The notes beneath the pieces are model-generated. The model was not told the DNA's origin. It saw only the letters and a list, made by a program, of their open reading frames with translations, and searched no databases. Positions 1 through 7,544 of a stretch of 20,416 nucleotides of DNA are shown piece after piece. The stretch is from IMG/VR virus record IMGVR_UViG_3300035183_000764, positions 1 to 20,416 of that record; one strand, written 5' to 3'. Position 1 is the stretch's first letter; every line of letters begins with the position of its first letter. The translations under genes and the position numbers were made by a program. This stretch comes from a virus.

Positions 1-860
1 TTGATGAAGAAATTGCTGCTCTTGAAAAAGAAATGGATGAAATGCTTGCTTCATCTGATGAAAATTCAGTTATGGAAAGCAGAAGAAGGGCGAAAAAAGC
101 TAGCAGAAAGGCAGAAGTTTCTAAAAGAATTAAGAAACTAGCAGAACAAATTGCTGAAGCCCAAAAAGAAATGGACGAATGTGGTATGGATACACCTGGC
201 GGACAAACAGTCATCACAATTACAACAGATGGTAAAGTTAGTCGTACAGGAGCGGTTGGTTCTAAAGTTGATCTTGAAGATTTAGATGACGACGACGACG
301 ACGAGGATGTTATCGAGGTTGTTCCAGACAAAGAATCTCGTAAAGAAAAACAACATCTTAAAGAAGAAGATATGTTCGAAATTGTTATGGATGAAGAATC
401 TGAAGATGAAGAATCTGTAGATGAAGAATCTGTAGATGAAGATTGGGATATGGATGAGATGAAATCTCCAGAAGACATGCAATCAAGTCTACAAGAAACA
501 AAACGAATTAAAACATTAAAAGAATACACTAAAGATTTAGAGTCTGTTGCTGCTCGTTCTTTGTATGTAAATAAAATTTTTGCAAACTATGATGGACTGT
601 CTAAAAAACAAAAAGAATTAGTTGTTGAATATCTCGACAGAGCAAAAAATCCTGAAGACGCAAAAAGAATTTACGAAAGAATTAAAAAGCAACTAAATGA
701 AGCGAAAGCAGACGTTGCGTTTCAATTTGAGAGAAAAACTGGTTCTCTTAATGAATCAGTCTCTCGTAGACCAGTTAATTCTGGTAACGCAGCCGAAAGA
801 ATTGTAATCGGTTCAGCAGAGAGATTTAGAGAATTAGTAAATAACAAGAAAAATGGTTAA
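1..860 (+). CDS. Probable prohead scaffold/core protein (gp22-like), 5' end outside window
   Basis: Seen: the frame is open from the left edge (first full codon at 3) to the TAA at 858-860, so the gene starts before the window; the ATG at 33 lies in a charged helical stretch and is probably internal. The product is very hydrophilic: a basic, helical N-terminal part, an acidic block (about residues 80-140 counted from the ATG at 33) with a run of Asp, then a Lys/Glu-rich C-terminal half. No membrane segment or enzyme motif is visible. Known: in T4 the scaffold gene 22 lies directly upstream of capsid gene 23, and scaffolds are acidic, helical and cut by the prohead protease after (L/I)xE. Matching tripeptides occur, such as LNE before Ala-224 and IAE before Ala-43. 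Inferred: a scaffold or core protein, from position and composition, not from recognised homology. A decorating or head-internal protein is the alternative. Confidence 0.6.
   Translation, partial: DEEIAALEKEMDEMLASSDENSVMESRRRAKKASRKAEVSKRIKKLAEQIAEAQKEMDECGMDTPGGQTVITITTDGKVSRTGAVGSKVDLEDLDDDDDDEDVIEVVPDKESRKEKQHLKEEDMFEIVMDEESEDEESVDEESVDEDWDMDEMKSPEDMQSSLQETKRIKTLKEYTKDLESVAARSLYVNKIFANYDGLSKKQKELVVEYLDRAKNPEDAKRIYERIKKQLNEAKADVAFQFERKTGSLNESVSRRPVNSGNAAERIVIGSAERFRELVNNKKNG
390..446 (+). repeat. 15-nt in-frame tandem repeat in the acidic block
   Basis: Three head-to-tail copies of GATGAAGAATCTGWA (390-404, 405-419, 420-434) are followed by a partial fourth copy ending at 446. Each unit encodes Asp-Glu-Glu-Ser-Glu/Val, lengthening the acidic segment without shifting frame. 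A run of five GAC codons lies just upstream at 288-302. The pattern looks like replication slippage in a low-complexity acidic linker. Confidence 0.85.
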
Positions 861-867
861 TTGGACA

Positions 868-875
868 CTAAATAA
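868..875 (+). promoter_or_regulatory. Candidate late promoter -10 box upstream of the capsid gene
   Basis: CTAAATAA lies between the scaffold stop and the capsid start, 28 nt before the ATG at 904. It resembles the T4 late promoter box TATAAATA (T4 gene 23 has such a promoter just upstream). A GGAG ribosome-binding site follows at 889-892. In such AT-rich DNA a near match is weak evidence; placement is the main support. Confidence 0.3.
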
Positions 876-903
876 AATATAGATACTCGGAGAAAAATAA
901 ATT

Positions 904-2805
904 ATGTCTTTTACATTACAACAATTATCAGAAGGTCTAGAACTTAATCCAAATCGTGGAATGGATGATCGTTTAGTTCGAAAATGGGAAAACTACGGTC
1001 TCTTAGACGGTTTTACAAGTAAAAGTGCTAAACAAAAAATGGCTCGCTTGCTTGAAAACCAAGCAGCTGAAATGATCCGTAACCCACAAGTTCTAATGGA
1101 AGCCAATGCGCTTTCTTTAGGTGGAGCTGGTCTTGCTTCTAGTGGGCAAGTAGCTGGATTTATTTCTATTGCATTCCCAATCGTTCGTAGGCTTTTCGCT
1201 GGTCTAATTTCCAATGAACTAGTTTCAGTTCAACCAATGAGCCTTCCATCAGGTCTCATTTTTTATATGGATTATTCATATGGTTCAAATGTTGGTGGAA
1301 CAGCTGGTCTTAGTTTAAGTGATGCAGCTACAACTTCTACATATAAAAAAGGACAATCTGTTTTCGGTTCACCATCTGGTGCCGATATTCGCAGTGGAAC
1401 AAATGCTGCGGGTGGTATGTATGACAACGTTGGAACTGGATACTCAAAAGTTCATAAATCAGCAACAACTGTAGTCGTTCCAGATATCGGTGCATTCGGT
1501 GCAACAGGTACTACTTGGACAGCTGCGGATACAGTTGCAACTGCTGCTGAAGTAACTGGTCTTAACGCTCGTTGGATCGACTATGATAGCAAAGTTTCAA
1601 CAGATGTTGAAAATGGAACACTTGATTACTGCTTTGCTTTCGTTTCTTCTTCAGAAATCACTACTAAAATTCCAGGAGCAGATCTTAGAGCAGTTGATCA
1701 ACTCTCAATTGTTGGTTTTACAACAGCTAACGGTGTTACTAACTGGGATTCAACCTACCAAGGTGGTCAAGGAGTTAAAAACCTTCGTAGACTAACCCAA
1801 CGTGGTAATTGGAACTATTTAACATCAACATTTACTCCAGATCACCTTAACGGTACACACGTACTTTTTGTTCTTGCCATAAGCAATACAGGTACAGTAC
1901 CAGTTGGCCCAGTAACAATGTCAGCAGCAATTGCCGACTCTCTTAATGTTAATACAGATGGAAGTGCTCTTACACTTTCACCATTTGAATCTGATTTTGC
2001 AACCCCACCAACACCTGCAATTCCAGAAGTAGAAATTAAGATTGAATCCACAGCTGTTACAGCTCAATCAAGAAAACTCCGTGCTCGTTGGTCACCAGAA
2101 ATGGCACAAGATCTTTCTGCCTTCTATTCAATGGATATAGAAGCAGAATTAACAAATATGATTTCTGAAATGGTAACACTCGAAATCGACCGTGAAATTC
2201 TTAACCAGTTACTTCTTGAAGCCAAAGCTGCAAGATACTACTGGTCAAGAGCTCCAGGTAAATTTGTTAATAAACAAACAGGATCTGAAGTATTACGTTC
2301 TGCTGCTCTCGCGGCTGGTCCAGCATTTACTGGTACAGTTAGAGAATGGTACGAAACACTTGTTGAAACCATTATTGATGTTTCTAACGAAATTCACCGT
2401 AAAACACTCCGTGGTTCAGGTAATTTTATTGTTTGTGGACCAGATGTTAGCACAATCTTAGAAGCAACACAAGGTTATAAAGCTAATTATAAAGTTGATG
2501 GAAACGGTCAAGTTTCGGATCAAATGAGTGTCGGTGCAGAATCAGTTGGAACAATTGCAAATCGTTTTACTGTATACCGAGATCCATATTTCCCACGTAA
2601 CAAAATCCTCATTGGTCTAAAAGGATCTGGATTCCTTGAATCAGGATTTGTTTTCGCACCATACATTCCATTGGTTCTCACACCAACAGTGTATGATACC
2701 GAACACTTTACTCCACGCAGAGGATTAATGACACGTAATGGTATGAAGATGGTTAACCCAAGCTTCTACGGTGTTATAACTGTTCTCGATATGAACGTAA
2801 TATAA
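904..2805 (+). CDS. 23: Major capsid protein, T4 gp23 family
   Basis: This 633-residue protein forms the head shell. Seen: an N-terminal W-x-x-Y-x-L-L-D segment and ARLLENQ (residues 28-53), then the conserved PIVRRLFAGLISNELVSVQP stretch (92-111), a long divergent Gly/Ser/Thr-rich section (about 130-370), the conserved core with TAQSRKLRARWSPEMAQDLS (386-405) and EAELTNMISEMVTLEIDRE (413-431), and a C-terminal TPRRGLMTRNGMK block. All match the T4 gp23 pattern in order. LME-Ala at 64-67 is a probable prohead-protease site, so the first 66 residues would be removed, almost the same position as in T4 gp23 (after residue 65). The protein is longer than T4 gp23 (521), mainly in the divergent section. 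The start is supported by GGAG at 889-892. The gene follows the probable scaffold gene by 43 nt and ends at its own terminator. Codons are richer in C and G than those of neighbours, as expected for a highly expressed gene. Confidence 0.95.
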   Translation: MSFTLQQLSEGLELNPNRGMDDRLVRKWENYGLLDGFTSKSAKQKMARLLENQAAEMIRNPQVLMEANALSLGGAGLASSGQVAGFISIAFPIVRRLFAGLISNELVSVQPMSLPSGLIFYMDYSYGSNVGGTAGLSLSDAATTSTYKKGQSVFGSPSGADIRSGTNAAGGMYDNVGTGYSKVHKSATTVVVPDIGAFGATGTTWTAADTVATAAEVTGLNARWIDYDSKVSTDVENGTLDYCFAFVSSSEITTKIPGADLRAVDQLSIVGFTTANGVTNWDSTYQGGQGVKNLRRLTQRGNWNYLTSTFTPDHLNGTHVLFVLAISNTGTVPVGPVTMSAAIADSLNVNTDGSALTLSPFESDFATPPTPAIPEVEIKIESTAVTAQSRKLRARWSPEMAQDLSAFYSMDIEAELTNMISEMVTLEIDREILNQLLLEAKAARYYWSRAPGKFVNKQTGSEVLRSAALAAGPAFTGTVREWYETLVETIIDVSNEIHRKTLRGSGNFIVCGPDVSTILEATQGYKANYKVDGNGQVSDQMSVGAESVGTIANRFTVYRDPYFPRNKILIGLKGSGFLESGFVFAPYIPLVLTPTVYDTEHFTPRRGLMTRNGMKMVNPSFYGVITVLDMNVI

Positions 2806-2834
2806 GTTTTTCTCTGAAAAGGGAAAACTAAACT

Positions 2835-2864
2835 AAAGGCAGGAAATTTTCCTGCCTTTTTTTT
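2835..2864 (+). terminator. Intrinsic terminator after the capsid gene
   Basis: AAAGGCAGG (2835-2843) pairs perfectly with CCTGCCTTT (2851-2859) around an AAATTTT loop, and the T-run continues to 2864. It lies 30 nt after the capsid stop and closes the head transcription unit. Confidence 0.9.
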
Positions 2865-2865
2865 A

Positions 2866-3246
2866 TGAAATATAATAATAGAAATTTCTTAGAAATTATA
2901 ATATTGCTAGAATTTCTGTTGCTAAGTCTATTTTCTATACTTACGGGTTTAAAGCCCAATTAAATTTTAACAAAGAAAAGTCAAAAAGATAAATTCAAAT
3001 ATTATTTTATAATAATCTATAAAACTAATGAGACAATAGCTAAATAAACAATTTTATTTAAATCAAATAATACATTATAGAATAAATATATACAATATAA
3101 TTCTAGTATATTATAATAAATTCGTTCTAAATGATTAAAAACAATTTATTTGTAAATAAAAATTAAACTTAAATTTTAAATTTGGTGAATCTTAATTAAA
3201 CTGATTTGTATCTAACAATAAATAAAGGACAGAAGAGAACAAAACA
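2866..3246. other. Non-coding, very AT-rich intergenic region
   Basis: No plausible gene is seen on either strand; stop codons are frequent in all frames. It holds a small GGG/CCC hairpin at 2944-2956 in otherwise nearly pure A/T, a CTAAATA match at 3040-3046, and near the right end an AATAAATA box just before the thioredoxin gene. Such a long gap is unusual beside tightly packed late genes and suggests that the thioredoxin cassette was acquired separately. Confidence 0.6.
3217..3224 (+). promoter_or_regulatory. Candidate late promoter box for the thioredoxin gene
   Basis: AATAAATA lies 22 nt upstream of the ATG at 3247, followed by purine-rich sequence (AAGGACAGAAGAG) that can serve as ribosome-binding site. 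It is a 7 of 8 match to the T4 late box TATAAATA. The capsid terminator upstream means this gene needs a promoter of its own; whether this box is it cannot be decided from the sequence. Confidence 0.3.
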
Positions 3247-3498
3247 ATGAAATTAATAGAATTTTATGCAACATGGTGTGGACCATGCAAAATACAAAAA
3301 CCAATAGTAGAAAAAATAAGTAAAGAATTTCAAATAGATGTTCAATATATTGATATTGATGAAGATCCAGGAATTGCGAATAAATATGAAATTAAAGCTG
3401 TACCATCAATTGTAATTTTAAATGATGAAAATAAAATGATAAAAAAATTAGTAGGATTACAAACAGCTTCAGTGTTGAAAGCAAATTTACAAGTTTGA
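3247..3498 (+). CDS. Mini-thioredoxin (dithiol-disulfide oxidoreductase)
   Basis: The product is an 83-residue soluble thioredoxin-fold protein that would reduce disulfides by thiol exchange in the host cytoplasm. Seen: active site W10-C11-G12-P13-C14-K15, the following helix, and the cis-proline loop A-V-P53-S-I before the next strand; no signal peptide. It is shorter than bacterial thioredoxins (about 105-110 residues) because the first strand and helix are missing, a size close to phage glutaredoxin-like proteins such as T4 NrdC (87), but the motif is the thioredoxin CGPC. The gene stands alone, with 441 nt of non-coding DNA before it and 363 nt after it, between the head and tail modules. 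Known: phage thioredoxins can feed electrons to ribonucleotide reductase, and host thioredoxin is the T7 polymerase processivity factor. Which role applies here is unknown. Confidence 0.9.
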   Translation: MKLIEFYATWCGPCKIQKPIVEKISKEFQIDVQYIDIDEDPGIANKYEIKAVPSIVILNDENKMIKKLVGLQTASVLKANLQV

Positions 3499-3861
3499 TT
3501 TGTATTTAAACGTATAAAAATAAATCTTTTCTTTACAAAGATATAAAATTAGATTAAAAAATAGACGTTTAAATGATGTTTATACTATTCTAGTTATAGA
3601 ATTATCAAACATTTTTATTTTTTAAATCTATTGAGTTATAAGGAATTTTAACTTTTAAATTAATTTTATTCTTAATAAATATTTTTCACTTAAGAAAAAA
3701 TAGACCTTAATAAGGTCTATTTTTTTATTTAAAAATAGAATTAAGAATAAATTATTTAAATAACTTATATTCAGAAGTTTTTGTATTTTTTTTATTGTAA
3801 TAAATAGAAATTAAATAATAGAAAATACAATTTTACTTGCAAATATAGAATTATTAAGTAT
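3499..3861. other. Convergent intergenic region
   Basis: This stretch separates the + strand thioredoxin from the end of the - strand tail operon. No gene is seen in either orientation. Its one clear element is the bidirectional terminator at 3695-3726. That hairpin is flanked by a longer inverted repeat, TTTATTCTTAAT at 3665-3676 and ATTAAGAATAAA at 3740-3751, so a larger cruciform-like structure is possible. The rest is low-complexity A/T. Confidence 0.6.
3695..3726. terminator. Bidirectional intrinsic terminator
   Basis: AAAAAATAGACCTT pairs perfectly with AAGGTCTATTTTTT over a 3-4 nt loop. The A-run on the left and T-run on the right give a U-tract on both strands. It can end transcripts from the thioredoxin gene (+) and from the tail tube gene (-), whose stop lies at 3862. 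Confidence 0.9.
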
Positions 3862-4350
3862 TTAAAACACTAGATACGCTATATCGTATTCAATTGTAAG
3901 CTGGATTTCTTGTACCTCAGCAGATTCGTGAGAGAATTCTCCAAAGTTTGCTGAAGTTAAAAATGCGCCACGAATTTCCCAACGACTTACTACGTTTCCG
4001 ACTGGATCAAGAACTTTGATTGCTATGTCGCGTTTATAAAAGTCCGTATAACCAGAACGACCAGAAATGTATTCTGTTGAAAGTCTAAGCCATTCTTGTA
4101 CTTGTTGTCCTGCGCTTGGTGCAATTGCTTGATGCAATGTAACGTTCATTGGTTGAAAAGTCATTTTTGTCGCAACTTTTCTTTGAACATTAAGCCAGTG
4201 AATATCAGCTTTTTCAATTTGAACTTCTGGGGCCGAAAATGTTTTAACTAAAAAATAATCAATCCCTTCAATCTCAAGGATTGCACGATTTTTCATTACT
4301 GGTTCCCATTTTACTGGGAGCATTTTTCCTACTGGTATTGTCTCTGCCAT
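3862..4350 (-). CDS. 19: Tail tube protein, T4 gp19 family
   Basis: This 162-residue protein would polymerise as stacked rings to form the inner tube of the contractile tail. Its length is almost that of T4 gp19 (163). Seen: the N-terminal strand R-A-I-L-E-I-E-G-I-D-Y-F (about 22-33), the central F-Q-P-M-N-V-T-L segment (64-71), the helix with V-Q-E-W-L (82-86), and the C-terminal repeat of beta strands ending in EIQLTIEYDIAYLVF, as in the gp19/tube fold. It lies directly downstream of the sheath genes, the T4 order 18-19. The ATG at 4350 has AGGAA about 12 nt upstream, but that site lies in the arm of a strong hairpin (4358-4404), so initiation may be controlled. A bidirectional terminator lies about 135 nt past the stop. 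Confidence 0.9.
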   Translation of the reverse strand: MAETIPVGKMLPVKWEPVMKNRAILEIEGIDYFLVKTFSAPEVQIEKADIHWLNVQRKVATKMTFQPMNVTLHQAIAPSAGQQVQEWLRLSTEYISGRSGYTDFYKRDIAIKVLDPVGNVVSRWEIRGAFLTSANFGEFSHESAEVQEIQLTIEYDIAYLVF

Positions 4351-4357
4351 TATAAAT

Positions 4358-4404
4358 ACAAATTCCTATTTCTAGGAATAAATATTTTAGAAATAGGAAT
4401 TTGT
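4358..4404 (-). promoter_or_regulatory. Perfect 17-bp inverted repeat covering the tail tube leader
   Basis: ACAAATTCCTATTTCTA (4358-4374) is exactly complementary to 4388-4404, with a 13-nt loop. In the - strand mRNA the distal arm carries AGGAA, the only Shine-Dalgarno-like sequence before the tube ATG, so a folded leader would hide it. No U-tract follows on either strand, which argues against a simple terminator. Possible roles are translational control, an RNase processing site that stabilises the tube message, or a recombination junction. Confidence 0.7.
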
Positions 4405-4430
4405 TTAAACAAAGATGATAAAATTATATT

Positions 4431-7400
4431 TTAATCTGTAAAACTAACACTACCTCTTGTTAATTCAAAGGTAGTTTCAATAAACTCAAGAGATTCTGTT
4501 GGTTGAATAATAATTTTTCCTCTAATAACGCGATTTTCTTTATCTAATTGTGTTGTAGTTAAGTTATTGATAAATACTCGATATCCATCAAGACCACCAA
4601 GATCTTGAATTTCTTTCAAAACAGGTTCAACAAGTTTTGAAAATTCTTGTAAAAGAGTATCTGTATATTGCTCAAACAATGTAGACTTAGAAATTAGACG
4701 AATTCTTCTTCTGAGTGTGAGTAACAACCTACGGACGTTGATTCTTTCGAGAGAAGAAACACTTGCATTAACAGTTTTCTGTCCCCAAACTTTAACTCCT
4801 TCACCGCTGAATGCAGTAATTGGATTAATTTTTTCTGGATATAAATCATCAAGATTTTCTTGTCTAAGTGTTATTGCAGTTCTATCTACTGTAGATAATG
4901 CACCACGAGTAAAGCCTGCTGGCGCAAACCATGAATAACCGACAAGATCATTTAGTCCATATGCACCGAGAACAGCAACAGAAGGTGGCACTCTAACAGA
5001 AATTTTGTTATAAGAATCTTGAATTATTACATCTGGGAAATATGTTGCAGCATAACTTGAATCAAGACCTCTGTTTCTAAAATTTATAATTGTTTGAGAA
5101 ATTGATACATCTTGTGTATCACTTGTTATGGTATTACCATTTATATCTTTTTCTTCAAGGTCAAAGATATAGAAAATATCATTGCGTGATCTTGTTGCAA
5201 TGTCAATTGCAGCATCTGTAATTATTTCATGGCGAATACCAGGAATTACGAACAATCTACCATCAACTTCTGTAGGATCAGCAACTAAATCTAAAGATTT
5301 TCTATAAGCCTTTACTGTTGGCCCATTAGAGAAACCCCTATTAGAAGAATTCATTTCTTCAACAATTGCTTTATTTGTTAGATATTTTGTATCTAAGTCA
5401 AAGATTCTAACTCCATCAAATCCTCCATAAAAGTAACATGTAAATTTAGCAACTGCTCTTGTTACTGGATCAATTAGGTCACTTAATTGTAAGCCTCTTG
5501 TCAAAGCTGAAATATTTGTTGCGATATTTCCTGCACGAACATATGACCAATCTTTAATCTTACTTGTATTTGGCAAACCATTTGAAGAATTATAGTAAAT
5601 TTTAATTTTTTCTAAAGAGAAAAGATTATTATTAAATCTATCTGCATCTAAAATTCCATTTTCAAGTGTATCAGCAACACCTTCATTATTTTCAACTACA
5701 AAATTCATCCAATCAAGTTGAAAATTAGGGAAGTATTTTGTTCTTGAAACAATACTCTTATTAATAACTTTAGAACTGTTTGGTTCACTTGGAGAAACAA
5801 CATTTTCAAATTGAACACCCCAGTATAAGTTGCGGTCCGCAGTTTTTGTTGCGCCAGAGCCTTTTGATATGTTTAATCTGAAAGGAATAGGTGGTTCAAT
5901 AATTCTATTAAATGGATTTTGAGAAGTAAGATAAGTTGAATCGCTAAATGCTGGCATTGGAGCACTTCCAGAAGTTACTAAGTGTTGTGGGCCTCTGAAA
6001 CCCATTGGAAGTAAAACAGGATCAATTTCTCCATTATCAACTAGTTCATTCATTTCAACACGAATATAACGTGAACGTAGTTCATAGTTTCCAGTTTCGG
6101 TTAATCCTTGTTGTTCTTCAGCAATATCAAAATTGTAATAAATGTGTTTATCACCAATTTGTTTCGCAATGTATTTAGATGATTTTGGATTGAGTGTTAA
6201 ACCTCTAAAAGCTTCTAAGACAATTTTATTACTATCAGTATCATTAAAATCTCTAACTATAACGTCAAATGTACCATATGGATTTACATCATTTGTTGAT
6301 GGAGAAATATTTTCGATACTAACTTTAACTGGATTTTGTTCTCCATCTGTTATAAGATGGAATCTGAATAAGTTTTGATACAATCCACCTTGACGCTGAG
6401 AAATGAACCATGGTGTATGAGCAGCACGATAACGATCTTCAAAAGATTCATAATTTGGAGCAAAAGTAGACCCGCTATTTCTAGCCATTGCACCTGTAAC
6501 TAAAAAGGCAATATCTTCACGAATACCACCACTTACGGCTGTAACAATTCCAGAGCCTGTTGGGACCGCAAGAGAACTATTTACATCATAATAAGAATAT
6601 AAAACATATCCAGCTTCTTCTAATTTTAATGGATCTTTATTTAAAACTGTTCCAAGATAATTTGGAGCAGATGGATCAAATGAAGCTGTTACAGCTCTTG
6701 GATAAGAACTGCTTAATCCTTTGTGCCCATTTAAAAGAATTACAAATTCTTGTGATCCTCCTGAAAGATATACTGTTCCAGTGATAGCACCACGAATTGT
6801 TCCTGCTGAAAAATCAGCAGATGTTGATGCATCTGGAATTGATGAATTTGGTCCTTTTGATGTTGAAAGGGTTGGAATGACACCAGAGGCAGCCATTATA
6901 ACACCACGAAGAATTGATTGGCCAAACCCATTTAATCCAGCATCAGTAAAAATAGTAGAACCATTACTTTCTGACATATAACATCCTAGAAAATATGTTC
7001 TACCAACTGTTCCTACTGCTGTTGGAGCGGAAGAAAAAGCATTAGCATAAGCATTATTTCCAAGTGCTCCTGATAAGCTTGATTGCGGTTGTCTATCTCC
7101 AACAACAAAACCTGCACTGGTTACTTTACCACGATTATTCCCGCTATCTGTTCTTTGTGTGCCATCTCCAACACCTAAAACTCTTATTTGAGTTAAAGCT
7201 TGTTGAGTTCTAAACCATTCTGTTGCAGCAAGAGCTCCATAATTAATATAAGCTTTTGGAACACCAAAAAGAGTTCTCCAATCTTTTAAAGTTGGAACTA
7301 AAACTGGTACGAATGCTGGTCCCATTTGTGTTGTAGAAATTACAACTGCGGGCAATCCAGAAGGTAATATTGAAGTGCCACCGCTTACATCAATTTCTTT

Positions 7401-7439
7401 TATATTTACACCAGGACTTCTAAAAGTTAATTCTGCCAT
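4431..7439 (-). CDS. 18: Tail sheath protein B (gp18-like, second copy)
   Basis: This 1002-residue protein is one of two contractile sheath paralogues. Seen: N-terminal F-R-S-P-G-V-N-I-K-E-I-D (sheath linker start) with Q-M-G-P-A-F-V-P-V (about 38-46); VIVRDFNDTD (about 390); FYGGFDGVRIFD; the conserved V-A-V-L-G-A-Y-G-L-N-D to A-G-F-T-R-G-A-L block (about 823-850); and the sheath C-terminal domain with N-R-V-I-R-G-K-I-I-I-Q-P-T-E-S-L-E-F. Each block has a counterpart at the same relative place in sheath A, so the pair arose by duplication. Both are far longer than T4 gp18 (659), with large surface insertions between the conserved ends. The ATG at 7439 has AGGA about 14 nt upstream. An intrinsic terminator lies immediately upstream, so this gene depends on read-through or an unseen promoter. 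The tube gene follows after 80 nt. Confidence 0.92.
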   Translation of the reverse strand: MAELTFRSPGVNIKEIDVSGGTSILPSGLPAVVISTTQMGPAFVPVLVPTLKDWRTLFGVPKAYINYGALAATEWFRTQQALTQIRVLGVGDGTQRTDSGNNRGKVTSAGFVVGDRQPQSSLSGALGNNAYANAFSSAPTAVGTVGRTYFLGCYMSESNGSTIFTDAGLNGFGQSILRGVIMAASGVIPTLSTSKGPNSSIPDASTSADFSAGTIRGAITGTVYLSGGSQEFVILLNGHKGLSSSYPRAVTASFDPSAPNYLGTVLNKDPLKLEEAGYVLYSYYDVNSSLAVPTGSGIVTAVSGGIREDIAFLVTGAMARNSGSTFAPNYESFEDRYRAAHTPWFISQRQGGLYQNLFRFHLITDGEQNPVKVSIENISPSTNDVNPYGTFDVIVRDFNDTDSNKIVLEAFRGLTLNPKSSKYIAKQIGDKHIYYNFDIAEEQQGLTETGNYELRSRYIRVEMNELVDNGEIDPVLLPMGFRGPQHLVTSGSAPMPAFSDSTYLTSQNPFNRIIEPPIPFRLNISKGSGATKTADRNLYWGVQFENVVSPSEPNSSKVINKSIVSRTKYFPNFQLDWMNFVVENNEGVADTLENGILDADRFNNNLFSLEKIKIYYNSSNGLPNTSKIKDWSYVRAGNIATNISALTRGLQLSDLIDPVTRAVAKFTCYFYGGFDGVRIFDLDTKYLTNKAIVEEMNSSNRGFSNGPTVKAYRKSLDLVADPTEVDGRLFVIPGIRHEIITDAAIDIATRSRNDIFYIFDLEEKDINGNTITSDTQDVSISQTIINFRNRGLDSSYAATYFPDVIIQDSYNKISVRVPPSVAVLGAYGLNDLVGYSWFAPAGFTRGALSTVDRTAITLRQENLDDLYPEKINPITAFSGEGVKVWGQKTVNASVSSLERINVRRLLLTLRRRIRLISKSTLFEQYTDTLLQEFSKLVEPVLKEIQDLGGLDGYRVFINNLTTTQLDKENRVIRGKIIIQPTESLEFIETTFELTRGSVSFTD

Positions 7440-7474
7440 TCTTTAATTTTCCTATTATCAATGGTAATTACGAT

Positions 7475-7516
7475 AAAAAAATAAAACGCACCTCTAATAT
7501 ACTTAGAAGTGCATTT
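7475..7516 (-). terminator. Intrinsic terminator between the two sheath genes
   Basis: Positions 7484-7497 pair with 7503-7516 (core GCACCTCTAA with TTAGAAGTGC, two G-U pairs on the transcribed strand) around a 5-nt loop. On the - strand the hairpin is followed by GTTTTATTTTTTTA, a good U-tract. It lies 29 nt past the sheath A stop and 36 nt before the sheath B start. The + strand side is also T-rich. It probably attenuates transcription into sheath B and the tube gene. Confidence 0.82.
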
Positions 7517-7544
7517 ATTTTTTGTTTTTAAAGAAATATTATGT

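Noticed and set aside
282-482. - strand frame rich in Phe and Ile opposite the scaffold gene
   Set aside because: It is the antisense of the acidic Asp/Glu repeat block; its composition only mirrors GAA and GAT codons and it has no start context.
4351-4358. TATAAATA on the + strand beside the tube start
   Set aside because: It points into the antisense of the sheath gene, with no + strand gene downstream; more likely a by-product of the AT-rich leader.
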